Assembly: GCA_037893225.1 (NCBI GenBank)
Contig: JAZGUH010000280.1
Coordinates: 62,001-126,000, forward strand
From: Hippasteria phrygiana
Taxonomy: Eukaryota > Echinodermata > Asteroidea > Valvatida > Goniasteridae
Direction of reading: 5' to 3'
Length of the DNA: 64,000 bases
Below are positions 12,301 through 22,516 of this stretch, piece after piece (position 1 is the first letter of the stretch; every line of letters starts with the position of its first letter). Position numbers and translations under genes: made by a program. A model generated the notes under the pieces. It did no database searches. It was not told the origin of the DNA and saw only the letters and a program-made list of their open reading frames with translations.

Positions 12301-14394
12301 GTGAGTCCGTGAAGGGTTGGAAATGAAGCATAGTATCATGGTTTGATGGTAGCGGGCTTGCGAATGTGGGTTTGAACCATAGAGCTATATTAAATTACTA
12401 GAGCGCTGACTCGATGTACAACGTGATGCCTGCTGGGCGCATCCATGTTTGTGTACAAACCTATGGGAAAACTCGAAATTTTGTACGGCTTTTGTACGGC
12501 TATTTGCATATCTGCGTTTGTATTCTATAAAGTTGCTTTATCGAAGCCGATACGCCGAAACCCGAAATGCACAATCAGTAAATGAGCGTTTCATTTTGCT
12601 CTGCGCAAACAACGCGTGTGCGTGCCGCGCTGCAGATGATTTTTGCCGTGACGTTTTTTAACCGTCATGACGCGCTTAAGTTGTTTGTGTATGTTGTACT
12701 TCTGCGTTGCATTTAGAGTACACTTTCAAAATTCACTCCATCTAATTTCATTATGTTCTACAAACACAAATAAAAAATGTCTGCGCGCAGGAACGATTTA
12801 AATTATCTCCGCGCCTAAAATGGGGGGTTAGCGTTCTAGTAATTGAATATACAAATGTAGCTCTATGGTTCGAACCCAAGCAGGGGATGCTGAAAGACGA
12901 GTTGGTGTACCTATGTTTTTGGTATTCCTAAAGCGCCAAAATCAAAGGTTTCTGGGGCACAAAGTGAAGAATAATTCTTGATGGTACGCCTCCTGAAACA
13001 GATGAGCTTTCAGGAGTGTTTTGAATGTATGCAATGACCTGGTGTCTCTGATGTATGGGCTCCGTGTGCCAACAAAAGAGGGCGCTGTCCACATAGCAAC
13101 CGCACTTCCGTGGGGAGTACGTCGCTGGTATTACGCACTGCGCTCCTCGTTCATTTGATACTCGTATACCAGTGGGATTGCTTTGTCTGTTTGCCGACTC
13201 TCGATAATTGAGTTTTCAATAAGAATATCACAGCGGGAACCAGACACCTGAATTAAAGTCAGGTAAGATGGCGTCGATATTGACCCCCCAACTCGCCTTT
13301 TCTTTCCGCTGAGGGGGTAGTTGTGCACGGAGCTCATTCTAGGAGCTTGTTCTAAATTCTGGGGTCAAATACAGAGAAGGTTCTGGGTTCAACAAAATGC
13401 AGTGAACAGGAGGCTAATCTTCGAAGTCATCTCTCCGTTGAAGACTAATTTGGGGAATGAGGACTGATGAGGACCCAGCCTATGGGCTCCGTGCGCCGTC
13501 GAATGAGGGCGCTGTCCACATAGCAACCGCACTTCCGTGGGCAGTACGTCGCTGGTATCCGCACTGCGCTCCTTGTTCATTTGATACTCGTATACCAGTG
13601 GGATTGCTTTGTCTGTTTGCCGACTCTCGATAATTAAGTTTTCAATAAGAATATCACAGCGGGAACCAGACACTTAAATTGAAGTCAGGTAAGATGGCGT
13701 CGATATTGACCCCCCAACTCGCCTTTTCTTTCCGCTGAGGGGGTAGTTGTGCACGGAGCCCATACAACTAACCACTGCAAACTGTCCGGCAATGCATTGA
13801 AAGAAATATCTTTCTACACATTTCTGTTTGTAGTGTGGGCCAAGGTATTACTTTAATGTTCTTTAATATAAGCCAGTTCGGTATTTCAACTGCGCATGTG
13901 CACAATGACATTTTATCACGAATTACCCGTGTGACCTAATGCGCGCGTGTGAATGCAAAAGGTGGTCGCACAACGTGCACGTGTTAAATTCAATTGGAAT
14001 GGGCATTCGCGTAACATGGCGTGACTTTACGTCGGCAATTTTATCCCAAATAACCTTTGACCTTTAGATACTGAACTGGCTTATTAGGTTCCTTTTTTCC
14101 CATCATGAATGCCTCGATCTCATTAATTATTTATTTTTGTTTACTTCCTTCAGGCATTGCTTACTGAGGCATGGTGGTGAACGCGTAGACAGCGATGGAC
14201 TGTTTAATATATGGTACCCCGTGCCACGTGTAACTCTAGAACCTCTCTATGTTAACGTCTCGGTCGATATCCGACCTCTCCCGTGGAATTCCTCATGGAC
14301 GTCCTGCAAGAACAATGCCCTATCAAACACGTTGGGCACGCTGGACTTTTTCTTCAATACGTTCCTCGGATTCCGGCACGTCTTCAAAAAGTAA
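396..14394 (+). CDS. Beta-1,4-galactosyltransferase family enzyme, B4GALT5/6-like (last five exons, 5' partial)
   Basis: Type II Golgi glycosyltransferase (GT7 family) that adds a UDP-sugar in beta-1,4 linkage; vertebrate B4GALT5/6 make lactosylceramide. Exons read 396-652, 972-1088, 10849-11036, 12076-12300 and 14154-14394; all junctions are GT/AG and phases 0,0,2,2 close, giving about 341 residues to a TAA stop. Seen in order: GGHW..CTPRWK and VAIVVPFRDR (nucleotide-binding entry), YIIEQ, FNKAFLMNVGF, the metal-binding HDVDHLP, GFPNVYWGWGVEDD (acceptor/catalytic loop), RPEGEIGYYDTI, and CLLRH before SDGLFNIWY. PIFLRHLVPFLKKQRLEF, YYGC..MPRHF and RPEGEIG favour the B4GALT5/6 branch over B4GALT1-4. 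Several NxS/T sequons fit a Golgi lumenal domain. The cytoplasmic tail, membrane anchor and start codon lie left of the window. Oddities: the usual WGWGGEDDD is WGWGVEDDA, FGGV is FGQV, and an Ile sits at the donor-selective position. The sugar donor is therefore uncertain. Confidence 0.9.
1708..1830 (+). repeat. SINE family 1, 5' leader and A-box half only
   Basis: Shows the leader shared with the 7.7-kb copy (TACGGCATT, GACTTCTGACT, GGGAGACCGCCAACAT) and the start of the tRNA part (GGGCAAGACAGCTCGATTGGTA), then stops. A tail-like piece is at 1350-1425 in the opposite orientation, so this locus is rearranged. Confidence 0.5.
1846..2450. repeat. Cluster of TTTTCACGAAGAGACACACAT units
   Basis: The motif recurs near 1852, 1985, 2080 and 2203 on the plus strand, and inverted at about 2427-2442, with spacings of about 100-130 bp. 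The intervening sequence is AT-rich with CATAATT patches. In B4GALT intron 2. Confidence 0.55.
2472..2652 (+). repeat. Dispersed GGCAATCGTGGACC element
   Basis: About 180-bp repeat beginning ACCGGCAATCGTGGACC, with TTTTTCGGAAGGCCTCCCAT in the middle and AAGGTCCACGGTTTG at the end. Other copies are at 29245-29615 (two in tandem) and 58206-58395 (inverted). Ends are partly inverted. Confidence 0.7.
2745..2910 (-). repeat. tRNA-derived SINE, family 2
   Basis: Minus strand carries A box GTGGCCTAGTGGTTTGGC (complement 2878-2894) and B box GGGTTCGAGCCCA (complement 2825-2838), 40 bp apart, as in tRNA-derived SINEs. It differs from family 1 in both boxes and tail. Confidence 0.6.
2957..3302 (+). 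repeat. AGGCCAAA...GTTGCCCTC TIR element
   Basis: About 340-bp element whose ends mirror each other (AGGCCAAA...TTGTTGCCCT and AGGGCAACACAA). It shares AAAAGTCACAAAAGTCGGGT and TTTTTGCCTCCCGACTTCT with copies at 41338-41650 and 61138-61436. A fragment is at about 8072-8150. Confidence 0.7.
3852..4837 (+). repeat. Direct duplication, two ~290-bp copies 698 bp apart
   Basis: 3852-4141 and 4550-4837 are nearly identical (CATCGATGTGACTCACACACC ... GATGAACAAAGT.CAGTGGAACGC). Differences are small indels such as one extra CTC triplet and a missing ATT. The spacer includes a pogo-like end (CAGTGGAACGCCGCTATGAC). Confidence 0.85.
5673..5804. repeat. Imperfect inverted-repeat element
   Basis: GCGTTCCACTCACGC near 5675 mirrors ATGTGAGTGGAATACATTCC near 5785; the ATGTTGCG/GGCAACAT parts also pair. 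It explains the long open frame here. Confidence 0.4.
6060..6299 (+). pseudogene. Crypton-like tyrosine recombinase N-terminal relic
   Basis: Frame from 6086 reads NTKRQIKYAVKRLDEFARHSG, then LTNSELDNFLSRFYAGLRKENG and LYTKKSMHAIR before a stop at 6296-6298. The pattern NTKRQ..WAV..F.DW, LN..L..FY.E.R...G..Y.KSS...IR is that of the N-terminal DNA-binding half of Crypton-type recombinases and their domesticated relatives (KCTD1-, QRICH1- and ZMYM-type proteins). Nothing downstream continues the catalytic half. An ATG at 6060 (ATGGCGGCCAAG) is in another frame. Located in B4GALT intron 2; probably a dead transposon fragment. Confidence 0.55.
6306..6543 (+). repeat. Short direct repeat GGTTACTGAAAGTTCTGAA
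   Basis: About 60 bp at 6308-6366 recurs at 6487-6543 (GGTTACTGGAAGTTCTGAATT..GAAACAG..ACAATTCTGAACAGTTT) just after the recombinase relic. Confidence 0.6.
6666..6840. repeat. Foldback (hairpin) MITE, 175 bp
   Basis: Arms of about 80 bp: GTATAAAACAAATAATGAATG at the left mirrors CATTCATTATTTGTATAC at the right, and GATGGCATGTTCTATTCCAC pairs exactly with GTGGAATAGAACATGCCATC. The loop is short (TCGGCTTCGCCTC). Confidence 0.85.
7553..7800 (-). repeat. tRNA-derived SINE, family 1, near full-length
   Basis: Best copy. On the minus strand: leader (TACGGCATTATG, GACTTCTGACTGGCGCCC, GGAGACCGCCAACAT), then a tRNA-like body with A box TAGCTCAGTTGGTAGAGC and B box GGTTCGAATCC, acceptor halves GGCAAGA/TCCTGCC, then a tail (TTTTCTTTGTTCACTTTGAAAA ... 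CCCTTGTGGATTGT). The anticodon arm has no normal 7-nt loop, so this is not a functional tRNA gene. Confidence 0.8.
7919..7944 (+). repeat. Poly-G run (26 nt)
   Basis: Uninterrupted G tract in B4GALT intron 2; length is likely imprecise in any assembly. Similar long G or C runs occur near 20393, 20770, 20855, 21940, 38863, 38890 and 39001. Confidence 0.9.
8714..8992. repeat. GGGCCCAATTTC TIR element (279 bp)
   Basis: Ends CTGGGCCCAATTTCATAGC and GCTAGGAAATTGGGCCCAG are inverted repeats; the subterminal GCTTAA.G.AAGCAG motifs also mirror. A family with at least four more copies here (16520, 19206, 28816, 51399). Confidence 0.8.
9137..9194 (+). repeat. AAT microsatellite
   Basis: Interrupted (AAT)n, followed by TCATTTATAAAGTGCGC and the CTCAAGGC repeat shared with 56.1 kb. 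Confidence 0.85.
9200..9330 (+). repeat. Dispersed repeat fragment (CTCATCAGGCC...CCTGGGGAG)
   Basis: Shares CAAGGC.C.ACATTATT..CCTGCTCATCAGGCC and CTGAAACCTCAGCT.CCTGGGGAGT with 56095-56290. The 30245-30440 copy has the CCCTGGGGAGCATTACGC and CTCCTGGGTGG parts. Confidence 0.65.
9825..10010 (-). repeat. SINE family 1, degenerate copy
   Basis: Minus-strand A box (GATAGCTCCAGTTGGTAGAGC) and B box (GGTTCAAATC) with the same leader (GGAGACCACCAACATAGGGC). The tail is lost. Confidence 0.65.
10525..10745. repeat. Inverted-repeat element CCCTGC.AAATGCAAC
   Basis: CCCTGCCAAATGCAACATAATGCA at the left mirrors TGCATTATGTTGCATTTAGCAGGG at the right; a second internal CCCTGCCAAATGCAA is at 10574. Related ends occur at 56980-57090. 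About 100 bp before B4GALT exon 3. Confidence 0.75.
11560..11697 (+). mobile_element. LINE 3' end (reverse-transcriptase C-terminus) fragment
   Basis: Conceptual frame contains VPRCRTK, SHSFFPSAVSRWNSLP and CFPPSYDLAF, the WN-LP signature typical of the C-terminus of non-LTR retrotransposon ORF2 proteins. Truncated on the right by a foldback element at 11698. Confidence 0.65.
11698..11919. repeat. Foldback element, 222 bp
   Basis: TTATCAAGTCCCCTC at the left mirrors GAGGGGACTTGATAA at the right; the inner GTCGCTGCGGGCAGCAAACA pairs with TGTTTGCTGCCCGCAGCGAC, and CTCCCCTTTTGTG/CACAAAAGGGG close the hairpin. In B4GALT intron 3, about 155 bp before exon 4. Confidence 0.85.
12374..12871. repeat. 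TIR element (498 bp) in B4GALT intron 4
   Basis: GAACCATAGAGCTATATT... and ACTAGAGCGCT at the left mirror AGCGTTCTAGTAATTGAATAT and GTAGCTCTATGGTTC at the right. The interior has no ORF of interest. Confidence 0.75.
13054..13764 (+). repeat. Two direct copies of a ~284-bp TIR element
   Basis: 13054-13336 and 13481-13764 are nearly identical. The second has clean TIRs TATGGGCTCCGTGC / GCACGGAGCCCATA. The interior includes GAGGGCGCTGTCCACATAGC and AAGATGGCGTCGATATTGACC. In B4GALT intron 4. Confidence 0.85.
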
Positions 14395-16519
14395 AAATGG
14401 AAAACCGGTTTTGCCTGTGATATCTATGTCTGTGTGTGGCTGTAAATAGTGACGCTGTGTAGAATGCCACATAGCCACGAGGAACCATTGCGAGAGGGCG
14501 GTGTATCGTTGTGGTGCTGATGTCTTCAGTGCATTTATTGACTTTGTCGCTTTTAAGTAACCAGTGTCCCTCTACAAACCTAGTGGTGTAACGATTCATG
14601 CTGCCTTCGATATGATACATATTACGATACTGGGAACATGATACAATATACGACAAATCACGATATATACATAAACAAGATCGTTTCAAACAATACTGTT
14701 TTTCACGGCCGAAAGCTTACAACTGTAACAAAGTGTATGATATGACCCAAAATTGGCCCAAAATTCCCTTAGTAGGTGTAGAAGTCAAAGTTCCGACTTG
14801 ATGAATATGGTTCAATTCTTCAGTCATGGCTTCTCCTGCTGTTTGTTGTGCTAATGAATTCGCAAGTTTGTACCAATTGCAAAATGGAAAATCGCAGAAG
14901 ATCATGGACTTTGAAAATTCAAATTCAAATTCAAATTTTGTGCCAGAAATGTCATTTCTCAGTTACATATAAAAAATGCCCCCCTCGTTAGAAAGGTATG
15001 ATACAGACAATATTTTCCCGGTGGTATTGTTTGATATATTGTGAATGAAGATATCGTGATGCGACGATGTATCGGCAAATTGTTACATCATTCCCGAAGC
15101 CCCTGCCCCTGAAGCGATCTCGACGGCTACTGGCCGACTCCCGAGTATAATGTGAATTTAACTGAGACTGTAAACAACTCGCGGTGTGGAGGTAGCCGTA
15201 TGCTGACGCAACGGTAAGTCTGTACTGCCGAGCCCACCAAATCTGCATCATGCATGCCGTGTGTTGAGATCAAGCTTCGCAGTAGTGTACAAGATCGTCT
15301 TGAATAAGTAACCCTCGCGAGTGGGGAATTCATCGATTCGTCTCACCATGTGTGTGTCTGTTGCTACCTTAAACCTCCCTGCCCAGTCGTCATCAAGCAT
15401 CGTTCCACCAAAGATAAAAGTTGATAAATGATAAAAGTTGTATTTTGCGTACTGTACAGTATTATACAGTGGATTTTATAATTGTCACTGGCGTCTATGG
15501 AAATTTTGATAGGCTAAGTGCGTAAACTGTCCAAATGTTTGAGTGTACAATAATCCCAAACTGGAGGGGCAACTAATTTCATGGTTCCTTTTTTATTCTT
15601 CCGGAAACCAAATTTTGTACCAAACTGAAATCAGAAATTGATTCGATGGATCTTTTCAATTTGTCCGCACTGAAAAGCTGAAGAAATTTTAAAGGAATAA
15701 GCTAAACTTAGGTTAAATATCAAATGGCTTCACATTTTGGTCTCCCGATTCTATTCAAGAGCCATTTATTTCCATACCTGTGACACTTGGAAGTCCACTG
15801 AATTTCCTAGCCTGGAAAAATAGGCTCAAGTCTGGGTTGGACTTGACTTCACTGCCGCCCTGGTTCCAGTCAAGAATTGAATCTGAGTCAGAACTCACTT
15901 TAAAGTCCAGGTGTGAATCAATGACAATAGCACTCTGTTTAAATGATGTCTCATCGTGTTTACCTCGCTGCATTCGTTACAGCCAGGTAGGAACGGAACA
16001 GCACGCTATGATATCACGGCATGCATTTCAGTACATATAAGTTGAGATCAAGCCAAATCCGACTGTTTTTGCGGCAGACCCAAAGACCATTTTCAAACTC
16101 AACGCGGAAACAATGATTTCCTTGTTCCCTAATACAAAGTAAAAATATTCCTCAACCATCTTCGTACAGTGTAATTCTTTTTACCGTGACATGGTCAATT
16201 CCGCATTACCCTGTTTGGCAAAAGTGTTAAATGCAGCATGATGTCATTTCTCAAAGTGGCGAGATTTTAAAATGTTTCAGAATGTTTAGTCAGTTTGGGA
16301 AAAAATATTCATTATGAAGGAAAATCTTGTTGGTTTGGGGTGGCTAATCAGATTTCTTTATTTTTTTCATTTTTTTTTCATTTTTTTTTCTGCATGTAAT
16401 TGTTTAAATACATGAATTCAGCATGATACAAATTCAAAAGAAATTTGGTACATTGCCCAGAACACTGTTAAACCAATCACAGACCAAGTTTCTCTAAAGT
16501 CATTGACTTTATTAACGAG

Positions 16520-16759
16520 GGGGTCAATTTCTCGGAGCTGCTCAGTGCAAAAATTTGCTTAGCACCAAAAAGTCTTGCTTAGTTAAAACAGGTTACCAGC
16601 CAAAAGGCCATGGGATTTTCATGCTAAAGCAAACAGCTAAATGCCAGCCGCAAGCGATACACACAAATTTGGTTGGTAGTCCTGTATCTTACCAAGGAAG
16701 ACTTTTCATGCATGCTAAGCAAATTTTTGCGCTTAGCATCGCCGTGAAATTGGCCCTAG
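16520..16759. repeat. GGGCCAATTTC TIR element copy
   Basis: Ends GGGTCAATTTCTCGGAGCTGCT and GTGAAATTGGCCCTA; subterminal AAAAATTTGCTTAGCA mirrors TGCTAAGCAAATTTTTG. Confidence 0.75.
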
Positions 16760-19205
16760 GTCTTTATTACTGATGGCTTAACTTAAAACAGGGGGTACAT
16801 ATTTAACTAACTATGGACACATACTGTACTTAAAATTGTTTAAACGACCAAACCTGATGTATAAAAGTAATCCTAACTTATTCTGTCGTAAGGGGGAAAT
16901 ATTGTATTTTCCCACTATATTTGATCTTAGGACAATGGTGGTTAACCCTACAACCAAATGGCAATAGGTTCCACATTATGGACATTTTATATGTGCTATC
17001 CATCTTTGATTTTGCAATACAAGTCCAGGAGTATTTGTCACGCTAAGGCTTTATCTTCAAACCCTGGCTTTGTGGTTTCAGGCTTTGGCTCCACTTGAAT
17101 TGGTTTAGTCCTTTGTTTTTATCAAAGCCCAAAAAATTAAGCCATAGTTGAAGCCTTCCTTTAGTTAATGGCGTTAAAATTGGCAGATGAAACGGGAGAA
17201 AGAACCACTGTCAAAACATTTTTGTTGTCGACGGCTACGGCTATTCAGTGTAGTATACGAATGGGAAAATCTGGAGCCGTAGCTGTATACCGTCGAAGAA
17301 TATGGCTTGTTGGCAAGTACAGACTGGTAACAAGATTTAAACTTGGTGATGTAGCACTGTGGAAGCTTCTTGGAACCAGACCAAGATGGTGTTGTGCATT
17401 TGTGGAGGCTTGTACGTGTATAGACACTGCCACCATAGCAGATATTCAAGACTCACTACCCAGTGACAGTTTATCCGACTAAATGTAATGAGTGTGTTTA
17501 TTAATCTGTATAGATACTGTTGCACTTATGACCTTTAACCCTAGAGCTGACCTTTGACCTTTCTGTTCTTTCAGTGGCCATGGGTATGACGCTTGTGGGT
17601 GTTATTGTGATGTTGACCTCTGACCATTGCAAAGGTCAAATTGTTATTTTAGTAACATTAGGTAGAAGAATGGCAAGATTTGGGGGGAAAATATAGCAAT
17701 TATTGGATTGAGAAATTCTGCAAATTGAATGCCGTCTTGCATTTTTTAATAACGAGTTGATTGTAGCCTCAATAGATTTCGCCAAAGATTGGACGTTGTT
17801 ACATGAATAGTGCTTCTATCTGCGACAGCGCCGGGCTAACCAACAAAATTTCATTGATTTACCCAAGCATTGATTTGTGCCTAACCATCTACATGAAATT
17901 TGGCCCAAATCATGCATTTTTGTCTCGAGATATTTTTGACTAATGCTTTGATTTGGTAGTCGCACACATAATTTGGGGACCTTGTACAAAAACACCAGTT
18001 CAAACGTGACCTTTAAGCATTGACTTTCTGAGCACCCGGCAGAAATTTTAGAAAATTTCAGAAATCTTAAAGAATATCTGAGAAAAACTTATAAAATCAA
18101 TCATTGCGAACTGTCTGTTTTTTCTTCAGTATTTGCGTTTTATACAGGCTAGTGTCAGTGGGTTGAGTTTGGATGTTTTAAACTAAAATGAGAAGATTTA
18201 GGTATATGTAAGTCATGTTCATTTTTACCCAGAAATAGCAGACAGTAAAAAAAATTGATGTAATTCAGTGTTCTATTAACATTTGGAAATGTCTGGCTGT
18301 ATAATATGCCGTGATTCCAGTCTTTTCAATTATGAGAAAATGTTACACAATTGGAATTTTGATTGGTCTTTTTTTGTGTAATGGTTGTTGGATTTTCTTT
18401 CCGTTTTTAATATTTGTGAGCATTTATTTGAGATGCGGTTCTCTAGTCCTGGCTTGTAATTTTTATTGTGATATTCATCTCTTCAGAGTATGAGACTGTG
18501 GTGTATTGTTAACTTTGTGATTTGGGAGTGTGCAGTAAGGGAAGGGGTGGAGTCAAGCTGTTGGAAAAAGGGGGGTAGCAAAAGGGAGAGGTGTGGCTAT
18601 CAGCTAGCATACCCAATTTAAAAAATGCTTCAGTTGGAATTTTGGTCCATGCAGTGTACCACGGTTTATATTCATGAAACTACCAATTCGGACTTGCCTG
18701 ACTAACACGATTAATGATTCGAGAAATACGAGAATATTTGTATAAACTGTTGTACGTGTACATGTACATTGCTAACTGCAAAGAATTCATGTTAAGAAAT
18801 ACATGTATAAAAAAAAATCATGTTTTTTTGTTAATGTTTTCTATGAAAACTCAAGTTCTTGTTTCTTGCAGTAGTTTGACTACTTTCTGGTTAACTTCTG
18901 GTTCACATTTGGTCAACTTTGCCAATGTACTTCTTGGACTGTTGGTTGACAAGAATTGCTGATGTTTGGAGTTGCCCTGTTACGTGCCTGCCTAAGAATC
19001 TTAAAACCTCAGTGTTCCTTGATTTACTTTGTACCGCATGGAACTTCATATAGACGAATCCGACCTTTGTGATTGGCCCGTAACCATCCGACAGTGGCGG
19101 TCATTGCTTGGGGGCTTCCATATACCATCCTTTGTCGGCTCAAAACTCACTTGACTTGAGTACAATTAATGCTTGCATTCATACAAAGCGTAGCTTACCG
19201 TACAG

Positions 19206-19345
19206 GATTCAATCTCATTGAGCTGCTTTTCTGGTAAGCCAAATTCAGCTGGGAACCGGTCACCTGCAATACACCCATCTGACATTTTGGCTGGTAACCT
19301 GTTTTTATGCTAAGCACCAGTTATTCTGTTCTCAGCAAAATTGTG
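19206..19345. repeat. GGGCCAATTTC family, truncated copy
   Basis: TCAATCTCATTGAGCTGCTT, GGTAACCTGTTTTTATGCTAAGC and CTCAGCAAAATT are family landmarks; the right end is incomplete. Confidence 0.5.
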
Positions 19346-20546
19346 TACTTTAACCGCTTTGGCCGGCTGCTATTGTTGGGGTGCTGTATGCCAATACAAG
19401 CTTGTGCAGCCAAGCGTAGCAAATAATAGACAACAAATGGATTGGGTATGCCCAGGAATGCACCTATAGATGAAAACGCGGCTATGGTCGTCGTCTGTAT
19501 TCAATGGGTGAACAGCTCAATGCATTTGGCCCCCGTTGTGGAATGGCCGCATTCCTCCTGCCTATAAAATCTTGGTTAGATTCGTCTATGAGATTATCTA
19601 CAAGACCAAAGTATATGCTCGTGAAATACTTTCTGTGTTGTTATAATTCTAATCTTATCTGTACTTCAAGTATTCATATTCTTCTATTAACTTACATGTA
19701 CATTCTTGAGTATCTTTCCTGCTAATTTATTTTGTGCCATTTCTGAAACTACGATTTCAGCTTCAGTCTGCAGCTTCGTAATTTTTAGTCCAACGGGTTG
19801 TAGCAGGCTCAGGCTGGTGATGAGTTCATTTTTGCTGCCCATATGTGGAAACCTAGTTTGAAGACGAATCTAATTAGATTGTGTTGTTTTTTAAGGGTGA
19901 TTACCGGTACAACATACATTTTTGCATTATTGGTCAATATTTTGTTGCCTATTTCATATTTTTCCGTGATCTTTTACAAGTGGACAAAACTGGATGTGGA
20001 AGCATTAATTCCAGCTTTGGTTTTGTGGAGGAATTGTGCAAACTTCGGATTTTACTTTTTAGTTGGGCCTTTTCTTTGAAAATTTCAAACAACAAAAAAG
20101 CTTTGTTTAATTTTCGATAGCCCCTTCCTTTACTGTGAAGTGGCTTGCCTCAAAAAAGTATCCATTCATTTTAAGTTAATTTCAACCTCATAGAGAGATG
20201 AAAATCTTGTGTTTTCATTCTGTTCTTTTCCCATGTGTTGGCAATGGTTATATCTCGGCTGATTGGAACAAATTCTCTTGTTGGTAAAAGTGTTCGCAAA
20301 GATAAGTGCTTTACCTGCATTCTCACACAATATTGGATTCATGACAAGCTTATGAACAAACATCTGAAACCAGTGTGCACCCACTGTGGGGGGGGGGGGG
20401 GGACTTTGAAACATTTCCTGAAAATGTTTTGAAAAGTTTTCAAAAAAATTGTTAATGTGGAAAATTAATTTAAAAAGGAGGGGGGTGGGGGGGGGGTCTG
20501 TAGAGTTGTGAAGTGATGACATCGCTATTCGATGTGAATCGTGTTA

Positions 20547-20691
20547 ATTAGCCTTTTAGAGATATGGCGGACACAATAGGAGGGCGCTATTTGATTTGGG
20601 TAAACCATTTTTTTGCCATAGAAAAGAAAAAGGTTTACCCAAATCAAATAGCGCCCTCCTATTGTGTCCGCCATATCTCTGAAAGGCTAAT
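20547..20691. repeat. Near-perfect 60-bp-arm hairpin element
   Basis: Left arm 20547-20606 and right arm 20632-20691 are inverted copies (ATTAGCCTTT.AGAGATATGG ... GGTAAACC against GGTTTACC ... CCATATCTCTGAAAGGCTAAT) with a 25-nt loop. Arms contain GGAGGGCGCTATTTGATT. Confidence 0.9.
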
Positions 20692-22302
20692 GAGCAGATC
20701 TTCTTGGAAGTTAAAGGACAACCTTAGAACTAGTTGTCGTCAGTGGCATATCCAGGTTTTGGGGTTTGGGGGGGGGGGGGGGGGGTGGTAAAATAGGAAA
20801 GTTTTCTGAAACGGTTGCTTTAAATTATTTTGCTCTAAAACAAATTTTGAAGGGGGGGGGGGGGGGGGTGCCAATTACCAGTTGTGAAGCGGTGGCATTG
20901 TAAAGTGGATTTTAAAAAAAATCTGTTGGATATGCATCTGGTTGTCACGCCAACTGACATCACACTGGCATTTTACTTTGCAGCTGTCTATCGACACATT
21001 GATAAACTGCTCACTTTTCCATACAGGGGGTGGGGCTTATTTCTACAAGCTCCTCCCCCTTTGGTTGTACAACTGATGATATGCGAGCACCATGAGTTTT
21101 GGTCAAATTTGTTATAAAGTCGAGATGTTTTCACTGAGTGTTTAATTTGGTTTTCAGTGGCATAAAAATCTGGAATATTTTAAGTTTTGTGATACATGAT
21201 GGTCTGCCTGGCTTCAGGCACTGAATGTATTGACCTGCACCAGAATGTCATGTGACCCTTGATCATGTGACAAAGGTCATGTGACGGGATCAATGACCCT
21301 TGATCATCATGTGATCAGGTTTATGTGACTGGTGTTGGATATGATGTACTTGTTGACGTGCCGATGCCTTGCTTAGAACAATATGTTGATACAATGAATT
21401 TGTATCCATTTTGGTGCAATTTATATTCTGCAGTTTTTGTTTGTTTTTATACGTTTAATTTTCTGTTAAAATGTACCCATAGCAGGGAAAAATAGGGAAT
21501 TAACATTTGTTTTGAAATCAGTGTTGACCTTGGCGAAGATACTTCAAAAGTGGGCCATCTTGTTAAACGTGTACATGTAGAGTCTTATTCACACTGCATT
21601 CATCTCGAAATTTTTTCAATGTTTAAGTGTAATGTGTAATGGTGAATTGCAACTAGCTTGTTTAGACTTATCTGGTGCCCCACCTTATTGCATAATATTA
21701 CAGGAGCTATTCGCCAGGCTAGATATTTTATCCTTTGTGGTGTATGGTTGTTTAGAAAGTAACTAATATTGCATTGTACAGTATCTCAACGGAGCTAGAT
21801 TGAGGCTCCATGCTCAAGTATATATATTGAATAAATTGCTAATTTGCATAAATGGACGAATAAATTAGTCGACTGGCACTGTGTTTTCATTCCTTAATCT
21901 GGATACAGGGTTTGTGAATTGTGAGCATGCTTAAGTTGTCCCCCCCCCCCCCCCCCCGAAAAGGAGCTTTTTCAAACGGTTGAAGATTCCCAAAATAGAA
22001 AAAAAAGTTAGTTTTTTACAATAAAACATACAATTTGAAAAAAATTGAAAAGTACAGACAGTATGTCTTTAAATTATTATTTTGAAGGTTGTAAAAAGGT
22101 TTTTGCAATGTTTTATGACAATTTTTTTTTGGGTTGGTTTCACTTTAAAGGCGATAATAAAACAAAGAAAATTTGAAAATCTTCATAACCTATTGAATTT
22201 TGAAAGTGGTCCTGGGATTTTTTGTGTAGAATTTGCGTTCCATAGTAATGCAATGAAAAACGACACAGAATAGCCGTTGTAAAGAAGAAAAAAACCACGG
22301 GC

Positions 22303-22516
22303 AACCTCGTTCCCATGGTGTCGAGCAGCGCCCTCACCGACACCACAGCTAAACGAGGTTGAAAATGAAGTAAGGCCCTGTCCGAATTACTTGGCTACGG
22401 CTGGATGTTACACACATGTCTATGGTAGCGGCTGCAGCCACTTCCCATAGAATCGTGTGTAATTTCAAGCCGCAGCCAAGTAATTCGGACAGGGCCTAAG
22501 CCATGGGAACGAGGTT
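22303..22516. repeat. Nested inverted-repeat element just upstream of COPS5
   Basis: Outer ends AACCTCGTTCCCATGG / CCATGGGAACGAGGTT enclose an inner hairpin, 22373-22497, with ends AGGCCCTGTCCGAATTACTT / AAGTAATTCGGACAGGGCCT. The inner piece looks inserted into the outer one. It ends 172 bp before the COPS5 ATG. Confidence 0.85.

Noticed and set aside
17168..17482. 104-residue open frame in the intergenic region
   Set aside because: Contains inverted sequence (CGACGGCTACGGCT and AGCCGTAGCTG) also seen in repeats at 22.4 and 47.2 kb; no homology recognised.
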